The position numbers and the translations under genes are program-made. Under the pieces are notes generated by a model. That model did no database searches. It was not told the origin of the DNA and was given only the letters and a program-made list of their open reading frames with translations. This document shows positions 18,901 through 27,107 of a stretch of DNA of 64,000 bases, one piece after another. The DNA comes from Candidatus Accumulibacter sp. 66-26 (GTDB lineage Bacteria > Pseudomonadota > Gammaproteobacteria > Burkholderiales > Rhodocyclaceae): contig MKUH01000018.1 of assembly GCA_001897745.1 (NCBI GenBank), positions 1-64,000 on the forward strand. Direction: 5' to 3'. Within the stretch, counting starts at the first letter, position 1. Each line of letters begins with the position of its first letter.

Positions 18901-19062
18901 GAAGCGGAGAAACTGCTCGGGGTCGCGCGCCAGGGTGGCGAGGGCGCTATCCGAAAGGGCGATCCAGAGGGCCGCGGCGGCGGCGTAGAGCAGGGCGATC
19001 AGCACCGCGCGGCTTTCGGCGCGGCATTTGCGGGGGGGGGCGGTGGGGGCCGGCCGGTTCAT
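15931..19062 (-). CDS. Membrane PAS-domain diguanylate cyclase/phosphodiesterase (GGDEF-EAL)
   Basis: A 1043-residue signalling protein. Two hydrophobic segments (about residues 18-36 and 59-75) are followed by four PAS-type units (about 92-210, 220-335, 340-460, 465-585), a GGDEF domain (590-755) and an EAL domain (770-1020). The GGDEF motif at 670-674 is intact and is preceded by an RxxD inhibitory site (R661, D664) at the usual five-residue spacing. EAL catalytic elements EALLRW (E799), ITESLL, DDFGTGYSS and EGVEN are intact, so both synthesis and hydrolysis of cyclic di-GMP are possible. ATG 19062 has AGGAGT 8 bases upstream. A C9 tract occupies codons 8-11. The signal sensed is unknown. 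Confidence 0.9.
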   Translation of the reverse strand: MNRPAPTAPPRKCRAESRAVLIALLYAAAAALWIALSDSALATLARDPEQFLRFETYKGWLFVGVTALLLFLLMRWQFGELLAMQAASRRNEERLHSVLASIDDLVFVFDPDYRFVECYQPNEEKLLVPVAQFLGRRIDAIGLPPDVAARFIEAIDAAGREGAVSTVHYPLDVPVGKRWFSASLSRLEDGRGNFSGVTAVVRDITPLKQVEEAARSAQLLSDTLLDSLPSIFFVIDADGRLLRWNRVLETTTGRSADELAGCDALLLLPETARGAAARHVATAFEAGETQAELPLLDREQREIPHFFIAHRIVLEGRVCALGIGTDISERLISERRLLASEQRFRSLLTDIPNIAVQGYDADRRVIFWNPASERLYGYARDEALGRSLEDLIIPEAMRRTVVDLHHRWIEHGIPIPSGELDLRHKNGGSVPVYSSHALIRNSQNDLEMYCIDIDVQEARQAQSQLRLAAQVFDGSGEAILITDADKRILAVNTAFTRITGYDKEEILGRAPEYLSSGYHDAGFYQQMWHELHETGHWQGEIWNRRKNGETYPEWLGISAVRDDGGALTHYVGIFADISERKAIEAKLEYLAHHDPLTSLPNRLLVRDRLEQALGFAAREDLRIAVMFLDLDHFKVINDTLGHVIGDKLLQAIVGRLNHCVRDTDTISRQGGDEFLIALTGLHDTDAVSAIAQKILQLMQDTFEIEGHTLSCSFSIGIALYPDDGRDFDTLLLKADTAMYHAKEAGRNAYRFFTEQMNAQALDRLNLQNHLRLAIERGDLQLHYQPQVELATGRITGAEALLRWHSPELGPVPPARFIPVAEDSGLIVPIGEWVLREACRQAEEWRQRGLPPLVIAVNLSALQFKRNDPVALISQVLAESRLPAHCLELEITESLLVEDAEEALGALGRLKALGVRMAIDDFGTGYSSLAYLKRFPIDKLKIDQTFVRDIDTDPDDAAIVSVIVELGRILKLDTIAEGVENAQQLEFLTRQGCGSVQGYLFGRPMPAAQFAELIGRETRQAAPAIPPAAPEKPAPFPPANRETF
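19032..19040 (-). repeat. Homopolymeric C9 tract in the start of the GGDEF-EAL gene
   Basis: Nine G on the plus strand (nine C in the coding strand) lie 22-30 bases inside the coding region, within the Pro-rich codons 8-11. Loss or gain of one base would shift the frame near the N-terminus. Confidence 0.8.
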
Positions 19063-19146
19063 CGCATGAGACTCCTGGGAGTGCTGCGCGACGGCTCCGG
19101 GCGGAGGCCTCGGGCCGTTTCTTCGGCCCATTATAGGACAGCGGAA

Positions 19147-19764
19147 TCAGCGGCGGCCAGTCAACATCTGGGCGAGTTCGACCGCCGTCTTGACGCCCAT
19201 CTTGTCGAACAGGTTGGCGCGATGCACTTCGACCGTGCGCATGCTGATCTGCAGCTCGTCGGCGATCACCTTGTTGAATTTTCCGGCCAGCACGAGTTCC
19301 ATGACCTGGCGTTCGCGCGTGGTCAGCTCGGCGATGCGGGCGTTGACCGAGTCGGCCGAGGAGGTGGCGGCGCGCTGGCTGGCGTCGAGCTTCAAGGCCT
19401 CGATCACGCGGTCGACCAGTTCGTTGTCGTTGCAGGGTTTTTCAACGAAATCGAAGGCTCCTTTCTTGAGCGCCGAGACGGCCATCGGAACGTCGCCGTG
19501 GCCGGTCAGGAAAATCACCGGCAGGGTGCTGCCGCGCTCGCGCAGCAGGTTGAAAAGCTCCGGGCCGCTCATTCCTTCCATGCGGATGTCGAGCAGCACG
19601 CAGCCCGTCCGTTCGCTGTTCCAGGCGCTCAGGAAGTCCTCGGCGGAGGCGTAGGTCTGGCAGGTGATGCCGCAGGACTGGAACAGCCAGCTCAGGGAGT
19701 CGCGGATCGCCTCGTCGTCGTCGACGAGGTAGACATTGGGGGCGTGGGCGATGGGCAGGGTCAT
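19147..19764 (-). CDS. dctR: FixJ/DctR-family response regulator for C4-dicarboxylate uptake
   Basis: This 205-residue regulator has an N-terminal receiver domain (VYLVDDDEAIRDSL; phosphoacceptor Asp in VLLDIRMEGMSG; Lys in VEKPC) and a C-terminal LuxR-type helix-turn-helix (LTTRERQVMELVLAGKFNKVIADELQ region, about residues 140-200). It overlaps the sensor kinase gene by four bases and is adjacent to dctA and dctPQM, as in the DctSR systems that activate dicarboxylate transport. Target promoters are inferred from a shared dyad upstream of dctA and dctP. Confidence 0.88.
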   Translation of the reverse strand: MTLPIAHAPNVYLVDDDEAIRDSLSWLFQSCGITCQTYASAEDFLSAWNSERTGCVLLDIRMEGMSGPELFNLLRERGSTLPVIFLTGHGDVPMAVSALKKGAFDFVEKPCNDNELVDRVIEALKLDASQRAATSSADSVNARIAELTTRERQVMELVLAGKFNKVIADELQISMRTVEVHRANLFDKMGVKTAVELAQMLTGRR

Positions 19765-21755
19765 GGCTGTCGGACCGGGATCGTGATGACGAAGGTGATG
19801 CCGCCTTCCGGGGTGTCTTCGACCCACAGGCGGCCGTGGTGGAATTCGATGATCGAACGGCAGATGTTGAGCCCCATTCCCATGCCGTCCGGCTTGGTCG
19901 AGAAGAAGGGGGTGAACAGCTTTTCCTGGACTTCGCGCGGCATGCCGGGCCCGTGGTCGATGACGCGGATTTCCATCTGGTCGTCGAGCTGGGCGAGCTT
20001 GATGGTCAGGCGCCGGCGTTCGGGCGGCAGGCGGTCCATGGCGCTCATCGCCTCGATGGCGTTGCGCATCAGGTTGAGCAGGACCTGCTCGAGCATCACC
20101 TGGTCGACCATCAGTTCCGGGCGCATGCCCTGGATTTCGCGGACGATGCGGATGTTGCGCTTGCGCGCTTCGGGCTCGATGAAGCCGAAGCTGTCGTCGA
20201 TGATCTCGGCGAGGTCGCAGAGCGTGCGCTTGGGTTCGCTCTTGCGCACGAAATCGTGCACCCGCCGGATGATCCGCCCGGCGCGCTGCGCCTGGACGCC
20301 GAGCTTGGTGAGGGCGTTGATCAGTTCCTCGTGCGTGAAGCTGCCCGATTCGAGCTTGTTCAGGCAGCCGGTGTTGTAGCTGGCGATCGCGGCGAGCGGC
20401 TGGTTCAGTTCGTGCGCCAGCGTCGAGGCCATTTCGCCCATGGTCACGAGGCGCGAGGTGAGCTGCAGCTTCTCCTGCTGCTGGCGGGCCAGTTCCTCGG
20501 CGCGCTTGCGCTCGGTGACGTCGAGCACCGAGCCCATCCAGCCGGTGTGCTTGCCGTCGGCGTCGATCAGCGGCGCTTCGTAGATGAGGGCGTCGAAGCG
20601 CTCTTCGTTCTTGCGCTTGAAACGCAGCTCGAAGCCCTCCGGCGGCGCGTTGCCCTCCATCACGGCGTTGTGCAGGCGCTGCGTCTTTTCCATTTCCTCC
20701 GGCGCCCAATAGCAGTTGGGCGAGCGCTGGCCGATCAGTTCTTCGGCGCTGAAGCCGACCATGCGGCAGAAGGCCGGGTTCACATAGGTGATCTCGCCGT
20801 TGCGGTCGCGCGCGCGCATGCCGACCGTCAGCGAGTCCTCCATCGCCTTGCGGAAGGCGTGCTCGACGCGCAGCGCCTGTTCCGCCGCGACGCGCTGCCG
20901 GATCAGGCCGCGCACCGCCCACAGACTCCAGAAGACGGCGCCGGCGAGGAGGACGATCAGCGAGGCGATCAGCGTCTGGGCCACGTTGCCGGCCGCGCGG
21001 TAGGCGGTCACCTGCAGCATCAGGCCGTCGCCCGGCGGGTCGAAGGCGACTTCGTAGCTGAGCGACGACGGGCTGGCGTCGACGCGCGAGTTGCTGGCCA
21101 GCGTCTTGCCGTTGCCGTCGAGCACGCGCAACTGGTATTTCTCGGCGAACCACCAGGGAACGAGTTCCTTGAGCAGGGCGTTCAGCGAGTAGACGCCGAT
21201 CAACGTGCCGCGCAGCTGCGTGTTTTCGAAGATCGGCACGTAGATTTCGAACTGCGGCTGGTTCTGTTCGGGATAGACCTGCGAATAGACGGTTTTTCCC
21301 AGCTTGTTGGCGAGATCCATCGCGGTATTGGCCTGCCCGCCGCCGAAAATGTCCAGCGAGGGGTGCGCGAGGACGCGCGTCGGCAACCCGTCCACGGCCT
21401 CGCCGCGGGCATCCAGGCGGACGATCTGCCCCAGTTCCGAGGTGGTCTTGATCAGGTGCCGGCTGCGCGTCTGGAAGAGGGCCGGGCCGGCGCTGTCCTG
21501 CGAAAGGTCGAGCGCGAGCTGCTGCAGCTGCTCGGTATTGCCTTCGAGGCGGAAGCGCAGGCTCTGTTCGAGCCAGAGCACGTCGGCGATCAGCGTCGCG
21601 CGCTGCTCCTCGATCTCGTTCTGGCGCAGCAGCCAGAGGAGGGCGATCAGCAGGCCGAGCAGCAGGCCGACCGCCAGCTTGGAGGCGGTCAGATACCAGT
21701 TCGACCATTGCAGGGCGGGAGGTTGCCGCGGGCGCGGGTCCGTCGTTCGGTTCAT
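19761..21755 (-). CDS. dctS: Sensor histidine kinase for C4-dicarboxylates
   Basis: A 664-residue membrane kinase. A first membrane helix (about residues 26-44), a periplasmic sensor of about 230 residues, and a second helix (about 285-303) are followed by a PAS domain (about 315-430), a HisKA-type helix with the phosphoacceptor His in LAHELNQPLAAI and an HATPase domain with LMRNAIEAM, DHGPGMP and GMGLNICRSII boxes. Architecture and neighbours match Rhodobacter DctS. It is expected to phosphorylate the DctR product in response to external dicarboxylate. The gene is divergent from dctA. Confidence 0.9.
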   Translation of the reverse strand: MNRTTDPRPRQPPALQWSNWYLTASKLAVGLLLGLLIALLWLLRQNEIEEQRATLIADVLWLEQSLRFRLEGNTEQLQQLALDLSQDSAGPALFQTRSRHLIKTTSELGQIVRLDARGEAVDGLPTRVLAHPSLDIFGGGQANTAMDLANKLGKTVYSQVYPEQNQPQFEIYVPIFENTQLRGTLIGVYSLNALLKELVPWWFAEKYQLRVLDGNGKTLASNSRVDASPSSLSYEVAFDPPGDGLMLQVTAYRAAGNVAQTLIASLIVLLAGAVFWSLWAVRGLIRQRVAAEQALRVEHAFRKAMEDSLTVGMRARDRNGEITYVNPAFCRMVGFSAEELIGQRSPNCYWAPEEMEKTQRLHNAVMEGNAPPEGFELRFKRKNEERFDALIYEAPLIDADGKHTGWMGSVLDVTERKRAEELARQQQEKLQLTSRLVTMGEMASTLAHELNQPLAAIASYNTGCLNKLESGSFTHEELINALTKLGVQAQRAGRIIRRVHDFVRKSEPKRTLCDLAEIIDDSFGFIEPEARKRNIRIVREIQGMRPELMVDQVMLEQVLLNLMRNAIEAMSAMDRLPPERRRLTIKLAQLDDQMEIRVIDHGPGMPREVQEKLFTPFFSTKPDGMGMGLNICRSIIEFHHGRLWVEDTPEGGITFVITIPVRQP

Positions 21756-21793
21756 GGGTCGGGATGTTACTCCAAGCCCCTCGGGGCCGACGT

Positions 21794-21826
21794 ATTGGGG
21801 TTATCCACAATAGGGAAACCCACAAT
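21794..21826. promoter_or_regulatory. Putative DctR-binding region between dctS and dctA
   Basis: ATTGGGG-TTAT-CCACAAT (21794-21811) is an imperfect dyad matching the perfect one upstream of dctP; a second CCACAAT at 21820-21826 sits 15 bases further. A GATACT hexamer at 21849-21854 could be the dctA -10, which would place the second half-site near -44. The regulator assignment is inference. Confidence 0.5.
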
Positions 21827-21909
21827 GGCGGCAGGGCGGGTGAATCGCGATACTGCGTTCAATCATCGGGCTGGAGCGCGTCGCCCGGCCTTTTTTTGCG
21901 GGGTGTGGC

Positions 21910-23259
21910 ATGGCGTTGGGCAAAATATTCAAGAGTTTGTACGTTCAGGTTCTGATCGCCATCGCCATCGGCGTGACGCTCGGCCACCTCTACCCGGAAA
22001 CCGGGGCGGCGATGAAGCCGCTCGGCGACGGTTTCATCAAACTGATCAAGATGATCATCGCACCGATCATCTTCTGCACCGTCGTCGTCGGCATCGCCGG
22101 CATGGAGGACATGAAGAAGGTCGGCAAGACCGGCGGCTACGCGATTCTCTACTTCGAGGTGGTCAGTTCCATCGCCCTGGTGATCGGCCTCGTCGTCGTC
22201 AACGTCTTGCAGCCGGGCGCCGGCATGAACGTCGATCCGGCTACGCTGGATACCAAGGCGATCGCCCAGTACGCGGCGCCGGGCCAGATGCAGTCGACGA
22301 CCACCTTCCTGCTCAACATCATTCCGACCAGCGTGGTCGACGCCTTCGCCAAGGGCGACATGCTGCAGGTGTTGTTCTTCTCGGTGCTTTTCGGCTACGC
22401 GCTGCATGCCTTCGGCGAGCGCGGTAAGCCGGTCTTCGAGCTGATCGAACGCCTGTCGCACGTGCTCTTCGGCATCGTCGGTGTGATCATGAAGGTCGCC
22501 CCGATCGGCGCCTTCGGGGCGATGGCCTTCACCATCGGCAAGCACGGCGTTGGCAGCCTGGCGCAACTGGCGCAATTGATGGGCGCCTTCTACCTGACCT
22601 GCCTGATCTTCATCTTCGGCGTCCTCGGCACCATCGCCTCGGTGCACGGCTTCAATATCTGGAAGTTCATCAAGTACATCAAGGAAGAGCTTTTCCTCGT
22701 GCTCGGCACTTCGTCGTCCGAATCGGCGCTGCCGCGCCTGATGGCCAAGATGGAAAACGCCGGCGCGCAGAAGTCGGTGGTCGGCCTGGTCGTTCCGACC
22801 GGCTATTCCTTCAATCTCGACGGTACCTCGATCTACCTGACGATGGCCGCCGTGTTCATCGCCCAGGCGACCAACACGCCGCTCGACCTGACGCACCAGA
22901 TCACGTTGCTGGCCATCCTGCTGCTGACTTCGAAAGGCGCAGCGGGCGTCACCGGCAGCGGCTTCATCGTGCTCGCGGCGACCCTGTCGGCGGTCGGCAC
23001 CGTGCCGGTCGCCGGCCTGGCGCTGATTCTCGGCATCGACCGCTTCATGTCGGAAGCCCGGGCGCTGACCAATTTCATCGGCAACGGCGTCGCCACGCTG
23101 GTCGTCGCCAAGTGGTGCAAGGCCCTCGACAGCGAGCGCATGACCCGGGTGCTGAACGACGAAACGCCGGACGAGGCCGACGTGCCCGAGGCGATTCTCG
23201 ACGAAGTCACGGCCCAGATGGACCTGCACGCGGTGCCGCGGATGACGGCGCACCATTGA
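21910..23259 (+). CDS. dctA: C4-dicarboxylate:cation symporter DctA
   Basis: This 449-residue inner-membrane carrier of the DAACS (glutamate/dicarboxylate) family imports succinate, fumarate and malate with protons or sodium. Conserved features include the [16 protein letters not shown] helix, the serine-rich re-entrant loop [13 protein letters not shown], the [16 protein letters not shown] motif and the [21 protein letters not shown] segment. Length matches E. coli DctA (428) with a slightly longer acidic C-terminus. It is divergent from the dctSR genes and is followed by the TRAP genes for the same substrates. Confidence 0.95.
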   Translation: MALGKIFKSLYVQVLIAIAIGVTLGHLYPETGAAMKPLGDGFIKLIKMIIAPIIFCTVVVGIAGMEDMKKVGKTGGYAILYFEVVSSIALVIGLVVVNVLQPGAGMNVDPATLDTKAIAQYAAPGQMQSTTTFLLNIIPTSVVDAFAKGDMLQVLFFSVLFGYALHAFGERGKPVFELIERLSHVLFGIVGVIMKVAPIGAFGAMAFTIGKHGVGSLAQLAQLMGAFYLTCLIFIFGVLGTIASVHGFNIWKFIKYIKEELFLVLGTSSSESALPRLMAKMENAGAQKSVVGLVVPTGYSFNLDGTSIYLTMAAVFIAQATNTPLDLTHQITLLAILLLTSKGAAGVTGSGFIVLAATLSAVGTVPVAGLALILGIDRFMSEARALTNFIGNGVATLVVAKWCKALDSERMTRVLNDETPDEADVPEAILDEVTAQMDLHAVPRMTAHH

Positions 23260-23270
23260 CCCGAGTTCGT

Positions 23271-23298
23271 CCTGCATTGTGGAAATCCACAATGCAGG
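23271..23298. promoter_or_regulatory. Perfect 13-bp inverted repeat upstream of dctP (putative DctR operator)
   Basis: CCTGCATTGTGGA and its exact complement flank two bases; the core ATTGTGG-AAAT-CCACAAT matches the dyad upstream of dctA. No T-run follows, arguing against a terminator. An extended -10 (TGC-TAGTAT, 23317-23322) would put the dyad centre near -45, a normal activator position. Confidence 0.65.
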
Positions 23299-23386
23299 CG
23301 GCGAATACCTGTTTGCTAGTATCTGGCGCGCTGGCATTCGCCCGCTTTCTCGTAGCAAATTTTCGTATCAAATCGGAGGAGAGAAC

Positions 23387-24391
23387 ATGAAAATTTCCGC
23401 ATTGCTTTTCGGCATGGTCGCTTGCGCCCTGTCCGCAACGGCATCGGCCCAGCAGCCGGTGGTCATCAAGTTCAGCCACGTCGTTGCGCAGGATACGCCG
23501 AAGGGCAAGGCCGCCGAGTACTTCGCGAAGCGCGCCGGCGAACTGACCAAGGGCAAGGTGAAGGTCGAGGTTTACGCCAACTCCACCCTGTACAAGGACA
23601 AGGAAGAGATGGAAGCGCTGCAGCTCGGCGCCGTGCAGATGCTCGCTCCGTCGCTGGCCAAGTTCGGCCCGCTCGGCGTGAAGGAGTTCGAAGTTTTCGA
23701 TCTGCCCTTCATCTTCGACAACTACGACGACCTGCACAAAGTCACCTACGGCGCCGTCGGCCAGCAGCTGTTCACCAAGCTCGAGCCCAAGGGCATCAAG
23801 GGCCTGGCGTACTGGGACAACGGCTTCAAGTCCTTCTCCGCCAACACGCCGATCAAGAAGCCGGACGATCTGCGCGGCAAGAAGATGCGCATCCAGTCGT
23901 CGAAGGTGCTCGAAGAGCAGATGCGCGAACTGAAGGCGCTGCCGCAGGTGATGGCCTTCTCCGAGGTTTATCAGGCGCTGCAGACCGGCGTGGTTGACGG
24001 TACCGAGAACCCGATCTCCAACCTCTACACGCAAAAGATGCACGAAGTGCAGAAGCACCTCGCGCTGACCGAGCACGGTTACCTCGGCTACGCCGTCATC
24101 ACCAACAAGAAGTTCTGGGACGGCCTGCCGGCCGACGTTCGCGGCCAGCTCGAAGTGGCGATGAAGGAATCGACCGAATACGCCAACAAGATCGCCAAGG
24201 AAGAGAACGACCAGTCCCTCGAGGCCGTGCGCAAGTCGGGCAAGACCGAAATCTACAAGCTGACGCCGGAAGAGCGTATGGCGTTCAAGAAGGTGCTGGT
24301 GCACGTGCACAAGAAGATGGAATCGCGCATCGGCGCGGATCTGATCAAGTCCATCTACCAAGCCACCGACTTCGATCCGAGCAAGCTGTAA
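23387..24391 (+). CDS. dctP: TRAP transporter C4-dicarboxylate substrate-binding protein DctP
   Basis: A 334-residue periplasmic protein with a Sec signal peptide (cleavage probably after ASA, residue 21) that binds dicarboxylates and delivers them to DctQM. Family features are IKFSHVVAQDTPKGKAAEYF at the mature N-terminus, the FDLPFIFDNYDDLH segment and the binding Arg in LRGKKMRIQSSKV. GGAGGAG lies 7 bases before ATG 23387. It is preceded by the perfect dyad and followed by a large hairpin that separates it from dctQM. Confidence 0.94.
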   Translation: MKISALLFGMVACALSATASAQQPVVIKFSHVVAQDTPKGKAAEYFAKRAGELTKGKVKVEVYANSTLYKDKEEMEALQLGAVQMLAPSLAKFGPLGVKEFEVFDLPFIFDNYDDLHKVTYGAVGQQLFTKLEPKGIKGLAYWDNGFKSFSANTPIKKPDDLRGKKMRIQSSKVLEEQMRELKALPQVMAFSEVYQALQTGVVDGTENPISNLYTQKMHEVQKHLALTEHGYLGYAVITNKKFWDGLPADVRGQLEVAMKESTEYANKIAKEENDQSLEAVRKSGKTEIYKLTPEERMAFKKVLVHVHKKMESRIGADLIKSIYQATDFDPSKL

Positions 24392-24407
24392 TCGCCTGAC
24401 GTTCAAC

Positions 24408-24443
24408 GCGCGCTGCGGGGGCGGCAACTCCCCCGTAGCGCGC
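24408..24443 (+). other. Large intercistronic hairpin between dctP and dctQ
   Basis: A 14-bp stem (GCGCGCTGCGGGGG paired with CCCCCGTAGCGCGC, including one G-U pair) closes over an 8-base loop. There is no T-run after it. It may protect the 3' end of dctP mRNA or attenuate read-through into dctQM. Confidence 0.65.
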
Positions 24444-24465
24444 ACATCGGCAACGAAAGAATTCC

Positions 24466-25170
24466 ATGAATAAATTTCTCAATCACCTTGAGGAGTGGCT
24501 AATCACCTTCCTCATGGGCGCGGCGACGTTGATCATCTTCGTCTCCGTCGTCCACCGCTACGGCACGGGCATCGATTTCCCGCTGCTGCAGGATTGGCTG
24601 CTCTCCATCAATATGGGCTGGGCCCAGGAGCTGACCATCATCATGTTCGTCTGGATGGCCAAGTTTGGCGCCGCGTATGGCGTGCGCACCGGCATCCACG
24701 TCGGCGTCGATGTCCTGATCAACCGTTTGAATGACAAGAACCGCGGCCGTTTCATCGTCTTCGGTCTGCTCGCCGGTGCACTGTTTACCGGTATCGTCGG
24801 CACCCTCGGCGCGACCTTCGTGCTCGAGAACGGCGCCCACTACCAGATTCTGTCCTGGCTCGGCATGAACACCGGCGACCTTTACGAAGGCCCGACCACG
24901 CCGGACCTCGAGTGGCCGACCTGGATCGTCTATTCGGCGATTCCCTGCGGTTCCTATCTGATGTGCTTCCGCTTCCTGCAGGTCACGTATTCGTTCATCA
25001 AGACCGGCGAACTGCCGCACCACGACCACGGCCACGTCGACGGGATCGAGGAAGAAACGCTGCCGGTGGATGCCAATCCGTACGACATGGGGGACGACCT
25101 CCATCCGCATGACCTGAAGCACAAGCAGTACGGCGAAGATAGCGACGCCGACAAGGGAGGCAAGCAATGA
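24466..25170 (+). CDS. dctQ: TRAP transporter small permease DctQ
   Basis: A 234-residue membrane protein with four hydrophobic helices (about residues 13-30, 50-68, 95-118 and 146-166), the small subunit that pairs with DctM. The WAQELTIIMFVWMAKFGAAYGVR segment region is characteristic. The C-terminus has an extra hydrophilic tail of about 55 residues rich in His, Asp and Glu (HHDHGHVDGIEEE, DDLHPHDLKHKQ). Its stop overlaps the dctM start. Confidence 0.92.
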   Translation: MNKFLNHLEEWLITFLMGAATLIIFVSVVHRYGTGIDFPLLQDWLLSINMGWAQELTIIMFVWMAKFGAAYGVRTGIHVGVDVLINRLNDKNRGRFIVFGLLAGALFTGIVGTLGATFVLENGAHYQILSWLGMNTGDLYEGPTTPDLEWPTWIVYSAIPCGSYLMCFRFLQVTYSFIKTGELPHHDHGHVDGIEEETLPVDANPYDMGDDLHPHDLKHKQYGEDSDADKGGKQ

Positions 25171-26450
25171 GCGCCGCAATCATCTTCATCATCCTGCTCG
25201 TCCTGATGTTGACGGGCATGCCGATCTCGATTTCGCTCGGCCTCACGGTGTTGACGTTCCTGTTCACCCTGACCCAGGTGCCGATCGAATCGGTGGCGCT
25301 GAAGCTGTTCACCGGTATCGAGAAGTTCGAGATCATGGCGATCCCGTTCTTCATCCTGGCCGGCAACTTCCTGACCCACGGCGGCGTGGCGCGGCGCATG
25401 ATCAACTTCGCCTCGTCGATGGTCGGTCACTGGCACGGCGGCCTCGGCCTCGGCGGCGTGATGGCCTGCGCGCTGTTCGCCGCAGTCTCCGGCTCGAGCC
25501 CGGCGACGGTCGTCGCGATCGGCGCGATCATCCTGCCGGCCATGGTCAAGCAGGGCTTCCCGAAGAACTTCGGCGCCGGCGTGATTACCACCTCCGGGGC
25601 GCTCGGCATCCTGATCCCGCCGTCCATCGTGATGGTCATGTACTCCGTGTCGACCAATACCTCGGTCGGCGCGCTGTTCATGGCCGGCGTGGTGCCGGGC
25701 CTGATGCTGGCCGGCTTCCTCGGCTTCACGACCTGGAACCGCGCCCGCAAGTTCGGCTACCCGCGTCTGCCCAAGGCTACCTGGCTCGAGCGTGCGAAGG
25801 CGTTCAAGGAATCTGCCTGGGGTCTCTTCCTCATCGTCGTGGTGATGGGCGGTATCTACACCGGCATCTTCACGCCGACCGAAGCGGCCGCCATGAGCGC
25901 GGTGTACGCCTTCATCGTCGCGGTGTTCGTGTACAAGGACCTGAGCATGAAGGACGTGCCCAAGGTGCTGCTGAACTCCGCCAACATGAGCGCGATGCTG
26001 CTCTACATCATCACCAACGCGGTGCTGTTCTCCTTCCTGCTGACGCACGAGAACATTCCGCAGTCGATGGCCGACTTCATGATGGGCACCGGCGTCGGCA
26101 TGATCGGCTTCCTGATCATGGCCAACATCCTGATGCTGATCATGGGCAACTTCATGGAGCCGTCGTCGATCGTGCTGATCCTGGCGCCGATCCTGTTCCC
26201 GATCGCCATCGCGCTCGGCATCGATCCGGTGCACTTCGGCATCATCATGGTGGTGAACATGGAAGTCGGCATGTGCCACCCGCCGGTCGGCCTCAACCTG
26301 TACGTGGCCAGCGGCATCACCAAGATGGGCATCACCGAGCTGACCGTGGCCGTCTGGCCGTGGCTGCTGACGATGCTGGTCTTCCTGGTGCTGGTGACCT
26401 ACGTGCCGGCAATCTCGCTGTGGCTGCCGCGCACCCTCGGCATGATCTAG
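25167..26450 (+). CDS. dctM: TRAP transporter large permease DctM
   Basis: This 427-residue, about 12-helix membrane protein is the transport channel of the TRAP system, driven by an ion gradient. Conserved features include the IPFFILAGNFLTHGGVARRM region, the AAVSGSSPATVVAIGAI motif, TSGALGILIPPSIVMVMY and the late MCHPPVGLNLYV motif. GGGAGG lies just before ATG 25167, which overlaps the dctQ stop (ATGA). A terminator follows. Confidence 0.95.
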   Translation: MSAAIIFIILLVLMLTGMPISISLGLTVLTFLFTLTQVPIESVALKLFTGIEKFEIMAIPFFILAGNFLTHGGVARRMINFASSMVGHWHGGLGLGGVMACALFAAVSGSSPATVVAIGAIILPAMVKQGFPKNFGAGVITTSGALGILIPPSIVMVMYSVSTNTSVGALFMAGVVPGLMLAGFLGFTTWNRARKFGYPRLPKATWLERAKAFKESAWGLFLIVVVMGGIYTGIFTPTEAAAMSAVYAFIVAVFVYKDLSMKDVPKVLLNSANMSAMLLYIITNAVLFSFLLTHENIPQSMADFMMGTGVGMIGFLIMANILMLIMGNFMEPSSIVLILAPILFPIAIALGIDPVHFGIIMVVNMEVGMCHPPVGLNLYVASGITKMGITELTVAVWPWLLTMLVFLVLVTYVPAISLWLPRTLGMI

Positions 26451-26476
26451 CGACCCGCTAGCCCGTACCAGTGACG

Positions 26477-26516
26477 AAACGCGCCCGCGGGTAAAACCGC
26501 CGGCGCGTTTTTCTTT
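26477..26516 (+). terminator. Rho-independent terminator after dctM
   Basis: AAACGCGCC pairs with GGCGCGTTT, with an inner GCGG/CCGC stem and one mismatch, around a GTAAAA loop; T-rich bases follow to 26516. Confidence 0.85.
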
Positions 26517-26554
26517 GTCCGGCCGCAATGGCGGCCTGCATTCGACCCCGAGTT

Positions 26555-26563
26555 TGGTACAAT
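26555..26563 (+). promoter_or_regulatory. Putative extended -10 promoter of ndk
   Basis: TG-G-TACAAT forms an extended -10 element 91 bases before the ndk ATG; no strong -35 is visible. Confidence 0.5.
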
Positions 26564-26653
26564 GCGCGGTTATTCGTGCAATCGCGTTTTGCGGCCTGCA
26601 TCGACCGGTTTCCCAGATTTTTCCCAACCATTTCCCAAGCGGAGAATTTACCC

Positions 26654-27082
26654 ATGGCTATCCAGCGCACCCTGTCCATCATCAAACCCGATGCCGTCGC
26701 CAAGAACGTGATTGGCAAGATCTACTCGCGTTTCGAATCCAACGGCCTCAAGGTCATCGCCTCCAAGATGGCCTGGCTGTCGCCGCAGGAAGCCGGCGAG
26801 TTCTACGGTGTGCACAAGGAGCGTCCCTTCTTCAAGGACCTCGTCAATTTCATGATCTCCGGCCCGGTCATGATCCAGGTTCTCGAAGGTGAGGACGCGA
26901 TCGCCAAGAACCGCGACCTGATGGGCGCCACCGACCCGAAGAAGGCCGCGCCGGGCACCATCCGCGCCGACTTCGCCGAATCGATCGACGCCAACGCCGT
27001 GCACGGTTCCGACGCCGAAGAAACCGCGAAGAACGAAATCGCCTTCTTCTTCCCGGCGATGAACGTCTACGCCGGCCGTTGA
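26654..27082 (+). CDS. ndk: Nucleoside diphosphate kinase
   Basis: The 142-residue enzyme transfers the gamma phosphate of ATP to nucleoside diphosphates. It begins [15 protein letters not shown] as in the family and has the catalytic His in NAVHGSD. Length equals that of typical bacterial Ndk. ATG 26654 has GGAGA 8 bases upstream. It leads a long co-directional gene series; rlmN starts 25 bases later. Confidence 0.97.
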   Translation: MAIQRTLSIIKPDAVAKNVIGKIYSRFESNGLKVIASKMAWLSPQEAGEFYGVHKERPFFKDLVNFMISGPVMIQVLEGEDAIAKNRDLMGATDPKKAAPGTIRADFAESIDANAVHGSDAEETAKNEIAFFFPAMNVYAGR

Positions 27083-27107
27083 GCCGACGTAAACCGCTGA
27101 ACCCCGC

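Noticed and set aside
23325-23345. Possible sigma-54 promoter before dctP (GGCATT...CGCTTT)
   Set aside because: The GG and GC elements are nine, not ten, bases apart and the consensus match is poor; the regulator is FixJ-type, not an enhancer-binding NtrC type.
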